The position numbers and the translations under genes are program-made. A model generated the notes under the pieces. The model was not told where the DNA came from. It made no database searches and saw only the letters and a program-made list of their open reading frames with translations. From assembly GCA_019307545.1 (NCBI GenBank), contig JAFDJI010000047.1, positions 1 through 16,191 on the forward strand: a stretch of 16,191 nucleotides of DNA. The letters run 5' to 3'. This document shows, piece after piece, positions 1 through 6,441 of the stretch. Origin of the DNA: Deltaproteobacteria bacterium. Lineage in GTDB: Bacteria > Myxococcota_A > UBA796 > GCA-2862545. Position 1 is the stretch's first letter. Each line of letters starts with the position of its first letter.

Positions 1-50
1 TCGCGGATCGCGGATCGCGGTCCAAAATCGCGGTCGCGGATCGCGGTCGA
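1..50. repeat. TCGCGGA/T heptad repeat (edge of window)
   Basis: The first 50 bases are built from the heptad TCGCGG followed by A or T: copies begin at 1, 8, 15, 28 and 41, and a six-base form sits at 35-40. A 15-bp block, TCGCGGATCGCGGTC, occurs exactly at 8-22 and again at 34-48. The array lies just downstream of the mfd stop and probably continues beyond the window. No open frame is implied. It may be an intergenic low-complexity repeat family of this genome; I see no long perfect hairpin or T-run that would make it a terminator. Confidence 0.7.
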
Positions 51-61
51 GCCCGACCCCA

Positions 62-3000
62 CTACTTCCGAATGTTCGCCATCACCCACCGTAAAAAATG
101 AAACGGCCGCTCCGCCTCCGTAGGCAGCACCCTCACCTCCATCAGCATCGGCTCCCCCTCCTTCTCGACCACCGAAAACCGCTTCGGATGCTCCCGCACC
201 AACTCCACCACCTGCCCCCTTGCCACCGGGCTGTGTTCATGGAACTCCAACACCACCCGCACCTTCAGAAAACTGCACCGCACTACCCCCAGTTCCCGAC
301 ACTCCGCCCGCGCCTGCAACAGCCCCGCCAGGTTGTGCACCTCCACCGGCGCCTCCCCCTCCAAGTCCTCCATCTCGTCCAGCAACCGGTCGATCTCCGC
401 CGCGTCCGCCGCCGTGGACAGCCGCCGGTACCAGGTCAGCCGCTCCCCCATGTCCCGCAGGTACGTCTCCGGAATGAACGCCGGCACCGCGACCTCCACC
501 TCCGGCTCGAGCCGCTGGAGCGCCAAGTCACCGCGGGCATGGCGCACAGCCTCCTCCAGCAACTCCACCCACATGTCGTACCCCACCGCGTCGATGTTCC
601 CCGACTGCGCCTCCCCCAGCAGGTTCCCTCCCCCCCGCATCTCCAAATCGGCCGCCGCGATCTGGAACCCCGCGCCGAGCTGGGTGTTCTCGGTCAGCAC
701 CCGCAACCGCCTGCCCGCCTCCCGGCTCATCTGCTCCGGTATCAGCAGCAGGCAGTTCCCCCGCACCGAGGACCGGCCCACCCTCCCCCTGAGCTGGTAC
801 AGCTGCGCCAGCCCGAACCGGTCGGCCCGGTTGATGATCATGGTGTTCACATTGGGCAGGTCGACCCCGCTTTCCACGATCGCGGAGCTCACCAACACGT
901 CGATCTCCCTGCGAATGAAGGCGACCAACACCTCCTCCAGCGCCGCGTTCTCCAGCTGCCCGTGCGCGACGGCGAGGCTCACCTCGGGGATCCACTCCCG
1001 GAGCTGTTCCGCCATCCGCTCGATGGTCTCCACCCGGTTGTGGATGAAGAACACCTGGCCCGTGCGCTCCACCTCGTGGAGCACGGCGTCCCGGACCCGG
1101 GTCCGACGCAGCCGCGCAACCGAGGTGCGGACCGAGAGGCGGTCCTGGGGGGGTGTGGCCATCACGCTCATGTCCCGTAGGCCCGAGAGCGCCATCTCCA
1201 GGGTGCGCGGAATGGGGGTCGCCGACATGGAGAGCACGTCGATCCCCGCCCGGAGCTTCTTCATCTTCTCCTTCTGTCGGACGCCGAACCGGTGCTCCTC
1301 GTCCACCACCAGCAACCCGAGGTCACGCCACCGCACCTGCCTTCCGAGCAGACGGGTCGTGCCGACGACGATGTCCACCTCCCCGGTGCGCATTTCGTCC
1401 AACACTTCTTTCTCCTCCGGGCCGCTCAGAAAGCGGGACAACATCGCGATGCGAACGGGCAACCCGTCGAAGCGGTCGCGGAAGGTCTGGAGGTGCTGGA
1501 ACGCCAACACGGTCGTGGGGCACAGCACCGCGACCTGCCGTCCCGCCTCCACGAGCCGCACCGCGGCACGCATCGCCACCTCGGTCTTCCCGAACCCCAC
1601 ATCACCGCACAGCAGCCGGTCGGACGGCACCTCGCGAGACAGGTCGTCGTTCACCGCGTCGATGGCGGCCGCCTGGTCCGGGGTCTCCTCCCACGGGAAC
1701 CTCGCCTCGAAGGCGCGATACATGGGGCCAGGGTCCGCGCAGGGCGGCCGGGCGGCGAGTTCACGCCGCGCGTAGATCCCCAGCAACTCGTTCGCTATGG
1801 CAAGGATGGAGTCCCGCACCCGTTGGCGGCGCTTCGCCCAGGTGACGCCTCCCAACCGGTCCAGGCGGACCGACACCCCCTGCCGCGATGGTCGGTACCG
1901 GGAGAGCTGGGCGAGCGCCGTGACCGGAAGGTACATCCGATCCCCGCCCCGGTATTCCAGCCGCACGAAGTCCTGCTCCACACCGTGCACGGGAAGGCGA
2001 TGCAGGCCCCGGTAGATGCCGATGCCGTGCAGCCGGTGCACGACGTGGTCGCCTTCCTTGAGCTGCGACAGCGAGGACACGGCGACCTCGAACAGCGCGT
2101 GCATCTGACTGGTGCGGGGACGCCGCGCCCCGAAGAGGGTATCCGCCGCGATGAAGGCCCAGCCGGACGACTCGGCGACGAACCCCTGGGTGAGGTGCCC
2201 GTAGACCACGGCGACCTCCTCGGGGGCAATCTCCCAAGGGGATCCGAGCAGTCGGTGGTCCAGGCCGCGAGAGGAGAGCATCTCCAGGAGCCGCTCGGCC
2301 CGCTTGCCCTCCTCCACCACCAGCCCGACCCGTAGTCCTGCTTCGGCCATGTCGCGCAGGCGGCGGACCACCGGCCCGAGGTCGGCTCCCTTCACCGCAA
2401 ACCCGTGGGTGGGCCGGGTCCCAAGGTCGACCGACTCCCCCTCCCGTGCGAACTCGTGCACCGGGTGCCCGGCGGACAGCTGTTCCAGGATCGGGACCGC
2501 CCCGATGTACCGCTCTTGGGGGGGCACCAGGGGCTGCTCGTCCTCTTCGAGCACCTCCCAGCGCTGTCGCGCGGATCGCTCCAGCTCTCGGGCCGAGGCG
2601 GCGACTTCGTCGGGGTGGACCACCACCAGCTTCAGATCGCGGAGCGCCTCCAGTGGCGTTTCGGTGGGCACGAGCGCGGGCAACCAGTCCTCGATGGCCG
2701 AGAACCGGATGCCGGCCTTCCACTCCTCGAACACCCGCCGGCGCAGGGTGCGCCCGCGCTTCTGCTCCAGTGCCAGCCGCGCCAACTCCGCCCCGGCCCG
2801 CTCGAGCGCCATCGGGTCGAGGCGCTCCTCCCGTGCCGGCAGCAGCGGAAGCGCTCCCAACCGTCGCGTCGTGCGCTGGGTCGTGGGCTCGAACCGTCGC
2901 AGGTCCTCCACCTCGTCGTCGAAGAAATCCAGGCGCGCGGGGCGCCGGTGTCCCGTACCCCACACGTCCAGCACGTCGCCCCGGACCGCGAAGGTGCCCG

Positions 3001-3469
3001 ACTCCTGGACCCTCCCCGTGGCGAGGTACCCGGCTTCCACCAACCAGCGCACCAGCACGTCGCGGTCCAGCACCTCGCCCCGCTCCACCACCCGCGTGCC
3101 ACGCGCCCGGGTGGCACGGTCGGGGATCCGCTGCATCAGGGCCGCAACCGGGGCGACCACCACCACCGGCCCCCCCGCGAGGGCCAGGTGCAGGGTACGG
3201 ATCCGCTCCCGTGGGATGGCGGCGTCCGGGGAGAACCCGTCGTAGGGGCGTGCGTCGTCCGCCGGAAACCCCAACACCCGCGCCGGTTCGGGATGGAAGA
3301 ACCGCAGGCCCGCGACCAGCCGCGCCGCGCGGTCCGCCTCGTCCACCACCACCAGCCAGCGCCGCTCCACCGCCACCTGGGAGAGCACAAAGGCCAGTGC
3401 GTCGCCGGCAAGGCCCGCCCAGCCCAGGCCCCGATCCAGCAGGTTCTCGGCGTCCTGGAGGAAGCTCAT
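62..3469 (-). CDS. mfd: Transcription-repair coupling factor Mfd
   Basis: Mfd is the cytoplasmic ATP-driven translocase that pushes stalled RNA polymerase off DNA and recruits UvrA for nucleotide excision repair. The 1135-aa product matches the usual length of about 1150. In order it shows a UvrB-like N-terminal half, the RNA-polymerase-interacting domain (LKEGDHVVH and HGIGIYRG from about residue 470), Walker A GDVGFGKT at 622-629 with K628, the DEEH box at 723-726, helicase motif VI (QLRGRVGRS), and the C-terminal TRCF domain with EMRGGGNLLG. The reading frame stays open upstream of residue 1, but ATG at 3469 is chosen because MSFLQDAENLL fits the family N-terminus and because this ATG overlaps the original stop of the upstream membrane gene as ATGA. 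That overlap implies an operon with translational coupling, which the 71-bp duplication upstream should weaken. No key motif is missing. Confidence 0.97.
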   Translation of the reverse strand: MSFLQDAENLLDRGLGWAGLAGDALAFVLSQVAVERRWLVVVDEADRAARLVAGLRFFHPEPARVLGFPADDARPYDGFSPDAAIPRERIRTLHLALAGGPVVVVAPVAALMQRIPDRATRARGTRVVERGEVLDRDVLVRWLVEAGYLATGRVQESGTFAVRGDVLDVWGTGHRRPARLDFFDDEVEDLRRFEPTTQRTTRRLGALPLLPAREERLDPMALERAGAELARLALEQKRGRTLRRRVFEEWKAGIRFSAIEDWLPALVPTETPLEALRDLKLVVVHPDEVAASARELERSARQRWEVLEEDEQPLVPPQERYIGAVPILEQLSAGHPVHEFAREGESVDLGTRPTHGFAVKGADLGPVVRRLRDMAEAGLRVGLVVEEGKRAERLLEMLSSRGLDHRLLGSPWEIAPEEVAVVYGHLTQGFVAESSGWAFIAADTLFGARRPRTSQMHALFEVAVSSLSQLKEGDHVVHRLHGIGIYRGLHRLPVHGVEQDFVRLEYRGGDRMYLPVTALAQLSRYRPSRQGVSVRLDRLGGVTWAKRRQRVRDSILAIANELLGIYARRELAARPPCADPGPMYRAFEARFPWEETPDQAAAIDAVNDDLSREVPSDRLLCGDVGFGKTEVAMRAAVRLVEAGRQVAVLCPTTVLAFQHLQTFRDRFDGLPVRIAMLSRFLSGPEEKEVLDEMRTGEVDIVVGTTRLLGRQVRWRDLGLLVVDEEHRFGVRQKEKMKKLRAGIDVLSMSATPIPRTLEMALSGLRDMSVMATPPQDRLSVRTSVARLRRTRVRDAVLHEVERTGQVFFIHNRVETIERMAEQLREWIPEVSLAVAHGQLENAALEEVLVAFIRREIDVLVSSAIVESGVDLPNVNTMIINRADRFGLAQLYQLRGRVGRSSVRGNCLLLIPEQMSREAGRRLRVLTENTQLGAGFQIAAADLEMRGGGNLLGEAQSGNIDAVGYDMWVELLEEAVRHARGDLALQRLEPEVEVAVPAFIPETYLRDMGERLTWYRRLSTAADAAEIDRLLDEMEDLEGEAPVEVHNLAGLLQARAECRELGVVRCSFLKVRVVLEFHEHSPVARGQVVELVREHPKRFSVVEKEGEPMLMEVRVLPTEAERPFHFLRWVMANIRK

Positions 3470-4832
3470 CCCTCGCGATCGGCTGCCGCCGCGCGCTCCC
3501 AGTACATGTGCACGAGGCCGATGCGCGCGGCACCCCACACCAAGACGGTCGCGGCCGACACCGCGAAGAAGCCCCAGGGGCTCAGGGGGGTGAGGTGGAC
3601 CGGGAACACCAGGATCAGGGTTGGTACGCCGCCGAGCACGTTCGCGAGGACCTCGCCGATGGCCATCTCGCCGCGATGGAGCACCGCCTCCACCGGGAAG
3701 CACGCCACCCATCCGGCCACGATGGCGGCCATGAACCCCAGGGCGTACACCTTGCCGCCTCCACCGGGAAGCACGCCACCCATCCGGCCACGATGGCGGC
3801 CATGAACCCCAGGGCGTACACCTTGAAGACCCGCCGGCGAATGCCCTTGGTGAGCTGCGTCGACCGCTGCAGGGCCGGAACGTCCCGCTCACACACCGCC
3901 ACCGCGTCCACGAAGGCGAACTGCAGGGCGTAGTGGATGCCCGGGATGACCACCTGCAGCCCGATCTGGATGGCGAGGGCAGCCCCCCCATGGGGAGCCG
4001 AGACGTCCGCCGTGCGGCGTGCCATCCGGGAGAGGGCGGGGCCCAGGCGCAGGGTCTGTCCGTCACGCTGCGCCTCGGCTGCGGACACCCACAGCACGGC
4101 GAGGGCCGCCCCCATGATGCACATCCATCCAAGACCCCAGGCGCCCGACGCGAGCACCAGTGGCGCCATGCCCGGGCCCTGCCCCGACGTGGGGGCCGCG
4201 GCACCCACGCCGAGATTCACGGTAACCAGACTCAGAATTGCGGGAAGGAGGAGGAAGATCGGAAGCCAGGACGCCCGGGATGCGGTCTTGCGCTTGAACA
4301 CCTGGACCACCGTGTACGCGAGCAGCAGCCCGACTGCGACCATCAACACCTGGGTGAGTACCTGCTGCTCCTGTGGGTCACGCTGCCCCACCGAGAGAAG
4401 CTGCTCCACGATCCACAGCTCCCCCGCCGCAAACAGGCCTCCGAACCCGAGGGCGAAGGGAAGCAGGGCGGGAAGGGACCGCCCCACCCCCACGAGGCCT
4501 CGCAAAAAGGCCTGCACGGCCGTCAGCTGACCCAGCCAGGTGCCGCGGCGCCGCTCCCATACCTCCGGGGTAGGTGTCGGGCGGTTCAGTTGACCCCACA
4601 GCCCGAGGTTCGCGAGGGGGACCAGGGCGAGCAGCGCGTCGTCCGGCGGGCGTCCGAGGTCTTCGAGACGCATCACAGCCACCGGGACCTTCGCGAGCTG
4701 CAGCAACCCGACGAGGGCGAATCCCACCCCGGAGTGGTCGGGCACGAAATGGGCGATAGCCCAGGCTTGAGCAGCCAGGAGCAGGCCCCACAGCGCCAGG
4801 TATGGCCAAAGACTCAACCTGCGCGAACGCAC
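3466..4832 (-). pseudogene. Multi-pass membrane protein, frame broken by a 71-bp tandem duplication
   Basis: I do not recognise the family. The gene starts with GTG at 4832, preceded by AGGAGGT (complement of 4836-4842). The protein is strongly hydrophobic, with roughly nine or ten likely transmembrane segments, the first at about residues 8-30, so it would sit in the inner membrane. After residue 336 the frame runs through an exact 71-bp repeat; because 71 is not a multiple of three, the frame shifts and translation ends at 3615 after 405 residues with an Arg/Trp/Ser-rich tail. Removing one repeat copy restores a 431-aa protein ending at TGA 3466-3468, with two further hydrophobic stretches (GVPTLILVFPVHL; FFAVSAATVLVWGAARIGLV). 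The repaired stop overlaps the mfd ATG. The whole is either a recent frameshift mutation, a reversible slippage allele or a sequence-assembly error. Function cannot be assigned; the position just before mfd suggests co-transcription only. Confidence 0.8.
3684..3825. repeat. Exact 71-bp tandem duplication
   Basis: Bases 3684-3754 and 3755-3825 are identical over all 71 positions; the flanking bases on both sides differ, so the unit is exactly 71 bp. It lies inside the membrane-protein gene and encodes, on the minus strand, the segment KVYALGFMAAIVAGWVACFP, which appears first in frame and then out of frame. Perfect identity points to a very recent event or an assembly artefact. Confidence 0.97.
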
Positions 4833-4835
4833 GCT

Positions 4836-4842
4836 ACCTCCT
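4836..4842 (-). promoter_or_regulatory. Shine-Dalgarno site for the GTG start at 4832
   Basis: The complement reads AGGAGGT followed by AGC and then GTG. This near-perfect site is what selects the GTG at 4832 as the start of the membrane-protein gene. The spacing is slightly short. Confidence 0.6.
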
Positions 4843-4915
4843 GACCTGGAGCGGGCCTACCTAACGGGGTGGTGTTCCCGCGCACAGCCGGTGCGCCTCG
4901 GCGACCTCCAGCCGC

Positions 4916-4944
4916 TTGTCAGGAGCACGTCAACGGGCTATGAG
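4916..4944 (+). promoter_or_regulatory. Candidate sigma-70-type promoter for the MopE-like gene
   Basis: TTGTCA at 4916-4921 (5 of 6 to TTGACA) and TATGAG at 4939-4944 (4 of 6 to TATAAT) are separated by exactly 17 bp in the divergent intergenic region. Transcription would start near 4951, giving a leader of about 56 nt before the ATG at 5007. This rests on match to consensus only; the minus-strand promoter for the membrane gene was not located. Confidence 0.35.
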
Positions 4945-4956
4945 CCGTGCGGTTTA

Positions 4957-4972
4957 CCGTGCCTTTGCACGG
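4957..4972 (+). other. Hairpin in the leader of the MopE-like gene
   Basis: CCGTGC, a CTTT loop and GCACGG form a perfect 6-bp stem. A second CCGTGC at 4945-4950 could pair with the same GCACGG arm as an alternative. If transcription starts near 4951 the hairpin would sit at the 5' end of the mRNA, where it could stabilise it. It lacks a T-run and is not terminator-like. Confidence 0.4.
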
Positions 4973-5006
4973 GACCCGCTATGACTCGTATGCAAAGGGC
5001 TCTATC

Positions 5007-5477
5007 ATGTCGCGGATCACTGTCGCCCTGCTTTGTTTGGCCTCCGTGTTCGCCCTGTCCGGATTCCGGGATGTCCCGGCCGACGCCAACACCGACACCG
5101 ACGTTTCCGTCGCAGCCATCGATTGTGTGACCGGGCTGTGGTACCCGGACTCGGACGGAGACCGATACGGGGACCCGAACCGTGCGGTGCTCACCTGTGC
5201 CCCGCCGGCAGGGTATCTCCGGGTCGCTGGCGACTGCGACGACAGTCAAGTCACGGTGCACCCCGACGCCGTGGAGCAGTGCAACGGCGTGGACGACAAC
5301 TGTTCCGGCGAAGTCGACGAGACGGTGCCCACCTGGTACCGCGACGGCGATGGGGACGGGTGGGGCGTCGAGGCGAGCACCTGGACCCGCTGCGACCAGC
5401 CGGCCGGCTTCACGACCGTGGTCGGAGACTGCAACGACGACAACGCAAAGGTCTTCCCGAGACACGGCTGCCCCTGA
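5007..5477 (+). CDS. Secreted MopE-type Cys/Asp-repeat protein, two units
   Basis: This 156-aa protein has an N-terminal signal peptide (MSRITVALLCLASVFALSGF, likely cleaved near ADA at 25-27) followed by two copies of the putative metal-binding motif seen in MopE-like proteins and common on Myxococcota surface proteins. Unit 1 (about 45-105) is complete: DSDGDRYG, a Cys, PAGY, GDCDD, then CNGVDDNCSGEVDE. Unit 2 (about 110-156) has DGDGDGWG, Cys, PAGF and GDCNDD but stops at VFPRHGCP, so it lacks the second half. Paired cysteines and DxDGD loops suggest disulphides and Ca2+ (or other metal) binding outside the cell; that part is inference. The ATG at 5007 is preferred over 4947 because it starts the signal peptide and follows AAAGGG at a good distance. 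Such motifs usually occur in much longer proteins, so this may be a remnant or a minimal form. The binding partner is unknown. Confidence 0.8.
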   Translation: MSRITVALLCLASVFALSGFRDVPADANTDTDVSVAAIDCVTGLWYPDSDGDRYGDPNRAVLTCAPPAGYLRVAGDCDDSQVTVHPDAVEQCNGVDDNCSGEVDETVPTWYRDGDGDGWGVEASTWTRCDQPAGFTTVVGDCNDDNAKVFPRHGCP

Positions 5478-5498
5478 CAGGCCACTCCTTCAGCAGCG

Positions 5499-5547
5499 GG
5501 ATTGCGGAATCGCAATCCGTCCACCCCGCGATTGCGATTTCGCAATC
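5499..5547. promoter_or_regulatory. Two palindromes, candidate enhancer sites for the sigma-54 activator
   Basis: GATTGCG-GAAT-CGCAATC at 5500-5517 (extended by one G-C pair to 5499-5518) and GATTGCG-ATTT-CGCAATC at 5530-5547 are two perfect inverted repeats with identical 7-bp arms. Their centres are 30 bp apart, close to three helical turns, so both face the same side of the DNA. They lie about 138 and 108 bp upstream of the start expected from the sigma-54 promoter at 5621-5636, the usual place for enhancer-binding-protein sites. An activator with a Fis-type HTH is encoded downstream at 6442-10305. Binding by that protein is inference. Alternatives: intergenic palindromic repeats, or RNA hairpins after the MopE-like stop (no T-run follows). 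Confidence 0.55.
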
Positions 5548-5620
5548 AGCCCGCAACTGCTGCGCGACGGGCATCCCCTTTCCGCCGTGTCAATTCGTCG
5601 AACGTGCCTGGCGAGCGACT

Positions 5621-5636
5621 TGGCACGGATCGTGCT
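5621..5636 (+). promoter_or_regulatory. Sigma-54 (-24/-12) promoter
   Basis: TGGCACGGATCGTGCT matches the consensus TGGCACG-N4-TTGCA/T in the whole -24 box, in the GG-to-GC spacing and in the GC of the -12 box; the clear mismatch is G for T at the first base of TTGC. Transcription should begin near 5647, 17 nt before the ATG at 5664, which has GAGGA at 5651-5655 as ribosome binding site. The gene two places downstream encodes a sigma-54 activator. This is the only such site I found in a gene-start region here. Confidence 0.7.
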
Positions 5637-5663
5637 TAGACATCTGGGTAGAGGATTTGCGAG

Positions 5664-6380
5664 ATGGCTTCCAGCCCCTCTCCCGACGAGTTCGTTTCCC
5701 CCCTCGTGCTCGTCCAAGACCAGAATCACCCCAACCCGCGGGACGTGGACTCTGAGTACATGGACCGCCTGGTCAAAGCACTCAACGAACGCGCACTGGG
5801 GGAGGGGCTCGCCACCTCGCAAAGAGTCGCTCGGTTCCTGATGGAGGAACTCTTCGACGGGGACGTCGTCCTCTGCCGTTCCCGCGGCAAGACCCTACCG
5901 GTGTTTCGGGCACTGGTCCGTCATCCCGAACTGAAGGTGTCCGCGTCGTTCATCTACTACGCGCTCGCGGTGTACGAGCAGTGCCTCTACCTGCCTGCCA
6001 AGGTCGCATCGCGGCTCTGCCTCGCACACCACCGGGTCCTCCTGCCCGTCAAGGACCCCCGGGAAAAGACCCGGCTGGCGCGGCTGGCCGTCCGCAAACA
6101 GCTCTCGAAGCGTGAGTTGGAGAAGGAGGCACGCGGGACGACCGGAATCCGACCTCAACGTGGACGCCCGCGTTCGCCGGATTTCGTGAAGGGGGCCCTC
6201 GCGGTGCGACGAGGGCTACAGACCGCCGCCGCGGACCCCATCGACCTCGGCGAGGTGCATCGCTACGGCCTCGGCCGGGCGCTGGCCGTGGTCGATGACC
6301 TGCGCGCCGACATCGGGAAGCTCGACGCGTTGGCGGAAGCGCTCCGCCGACGCTTGGAACAGGCGGCAGTAGGGGATTGA
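5664..6380 (+). CDS. Unrecognised 238-aa protein, possibly DNA-binding (ParB/DUF1016-like middle)
   Basis: I do not recognise the gene. No signal peptide or membrane segment is visible, so it is probably cytoplasmic. The middle (about residues 50-155) runs through ARFLMEELFDGD, RHPELKVSASFIYYALAVYEQ and then LAHHRVLLPVKDPREK with LSKRELEKEA (120-156). That last stretch resembles the pattern shared by DUF1016-type and ParB-like helical domains, in which Ser/His-Hyr-LL-x-(I/V)KD is followed some 20 residues later by a 'SxRELE' helix; I therefore suspect nucleic-acid binding. A basic linker (GIRPQRGRPRSPDF) follows, and the C-terminus (about 200-235) is a heptad-like helix that could form a coiled coil. 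The gene stands first after the sigma-54 promoter and 61 bp before the activator gene, so the two are likely co-transcribed and functionally linked. It could be a co-regulator of the activator, but that is a guess from context. Confidence 0.7.
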   Translation: MASSPSPDEFVSPLVLVQDQNHPNPRDVDSEYMDRLVKALNERALGEGLATSQRVARFLMEELFDGDVVLCRSRGKTLPVFRALVRHPELKVSASFIYYALAVYEQCLYLPAKVASRLCLAHHRVLLPVKDPREKTRLARLAVRKQLSKRELEKEARGTTGIRPQRGRPRSPDFVKGALAVRRGLQTAAADPIDLGEVHRYGLGRALAVVDDLRADIGKLDALAEALRRRLEQAAVGD

Positions 6381-6441
6381 CGTCTGCGGCAGGCTCGCTG
6401 CCACCCAGCGCTCGTCGCCACGTGCGGGTAGACTTGATCAC

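Noticed and set aside
1761..3533. 590-aa minus-strand open frame within mfd
   Set aside because: It is another frame of the mfd region, rich in Gly/Ala/Arg/Pro and with no domain.
3470..4204. Open frame continuing upstream of mfd, giving a 1380-aa reading
   Set aside because: It overlaps the membrane-protein gene in another frame, its residues are Arg/Trp/Ser/Pro-rich as in high-GC shadow frames, and Mfd homology begins at 3469.
5499..5547. The two hairpins as intrinsic terminators of the MopE-like gene
   Set aside because: Neither is followed by a T-run and the stems are short; their regular 30-bp spacing and place relative to the sigma-54 promoter fit protein-binding sites better, although a dual role is not excluded.
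5499..5547. CRISPR-like array
   Set aside because: Only two short palindromes with a 12-bp gap, and no cas genes anywhere in the window.
6388..6402. GGCAG-GCTCG-CTGCC hairpin between the 238-aa gene and the activator
   Set aside because: The stem is only five pairs with no T-run; this is expected by chance at this GC content and does not support a terminator between the two genes.
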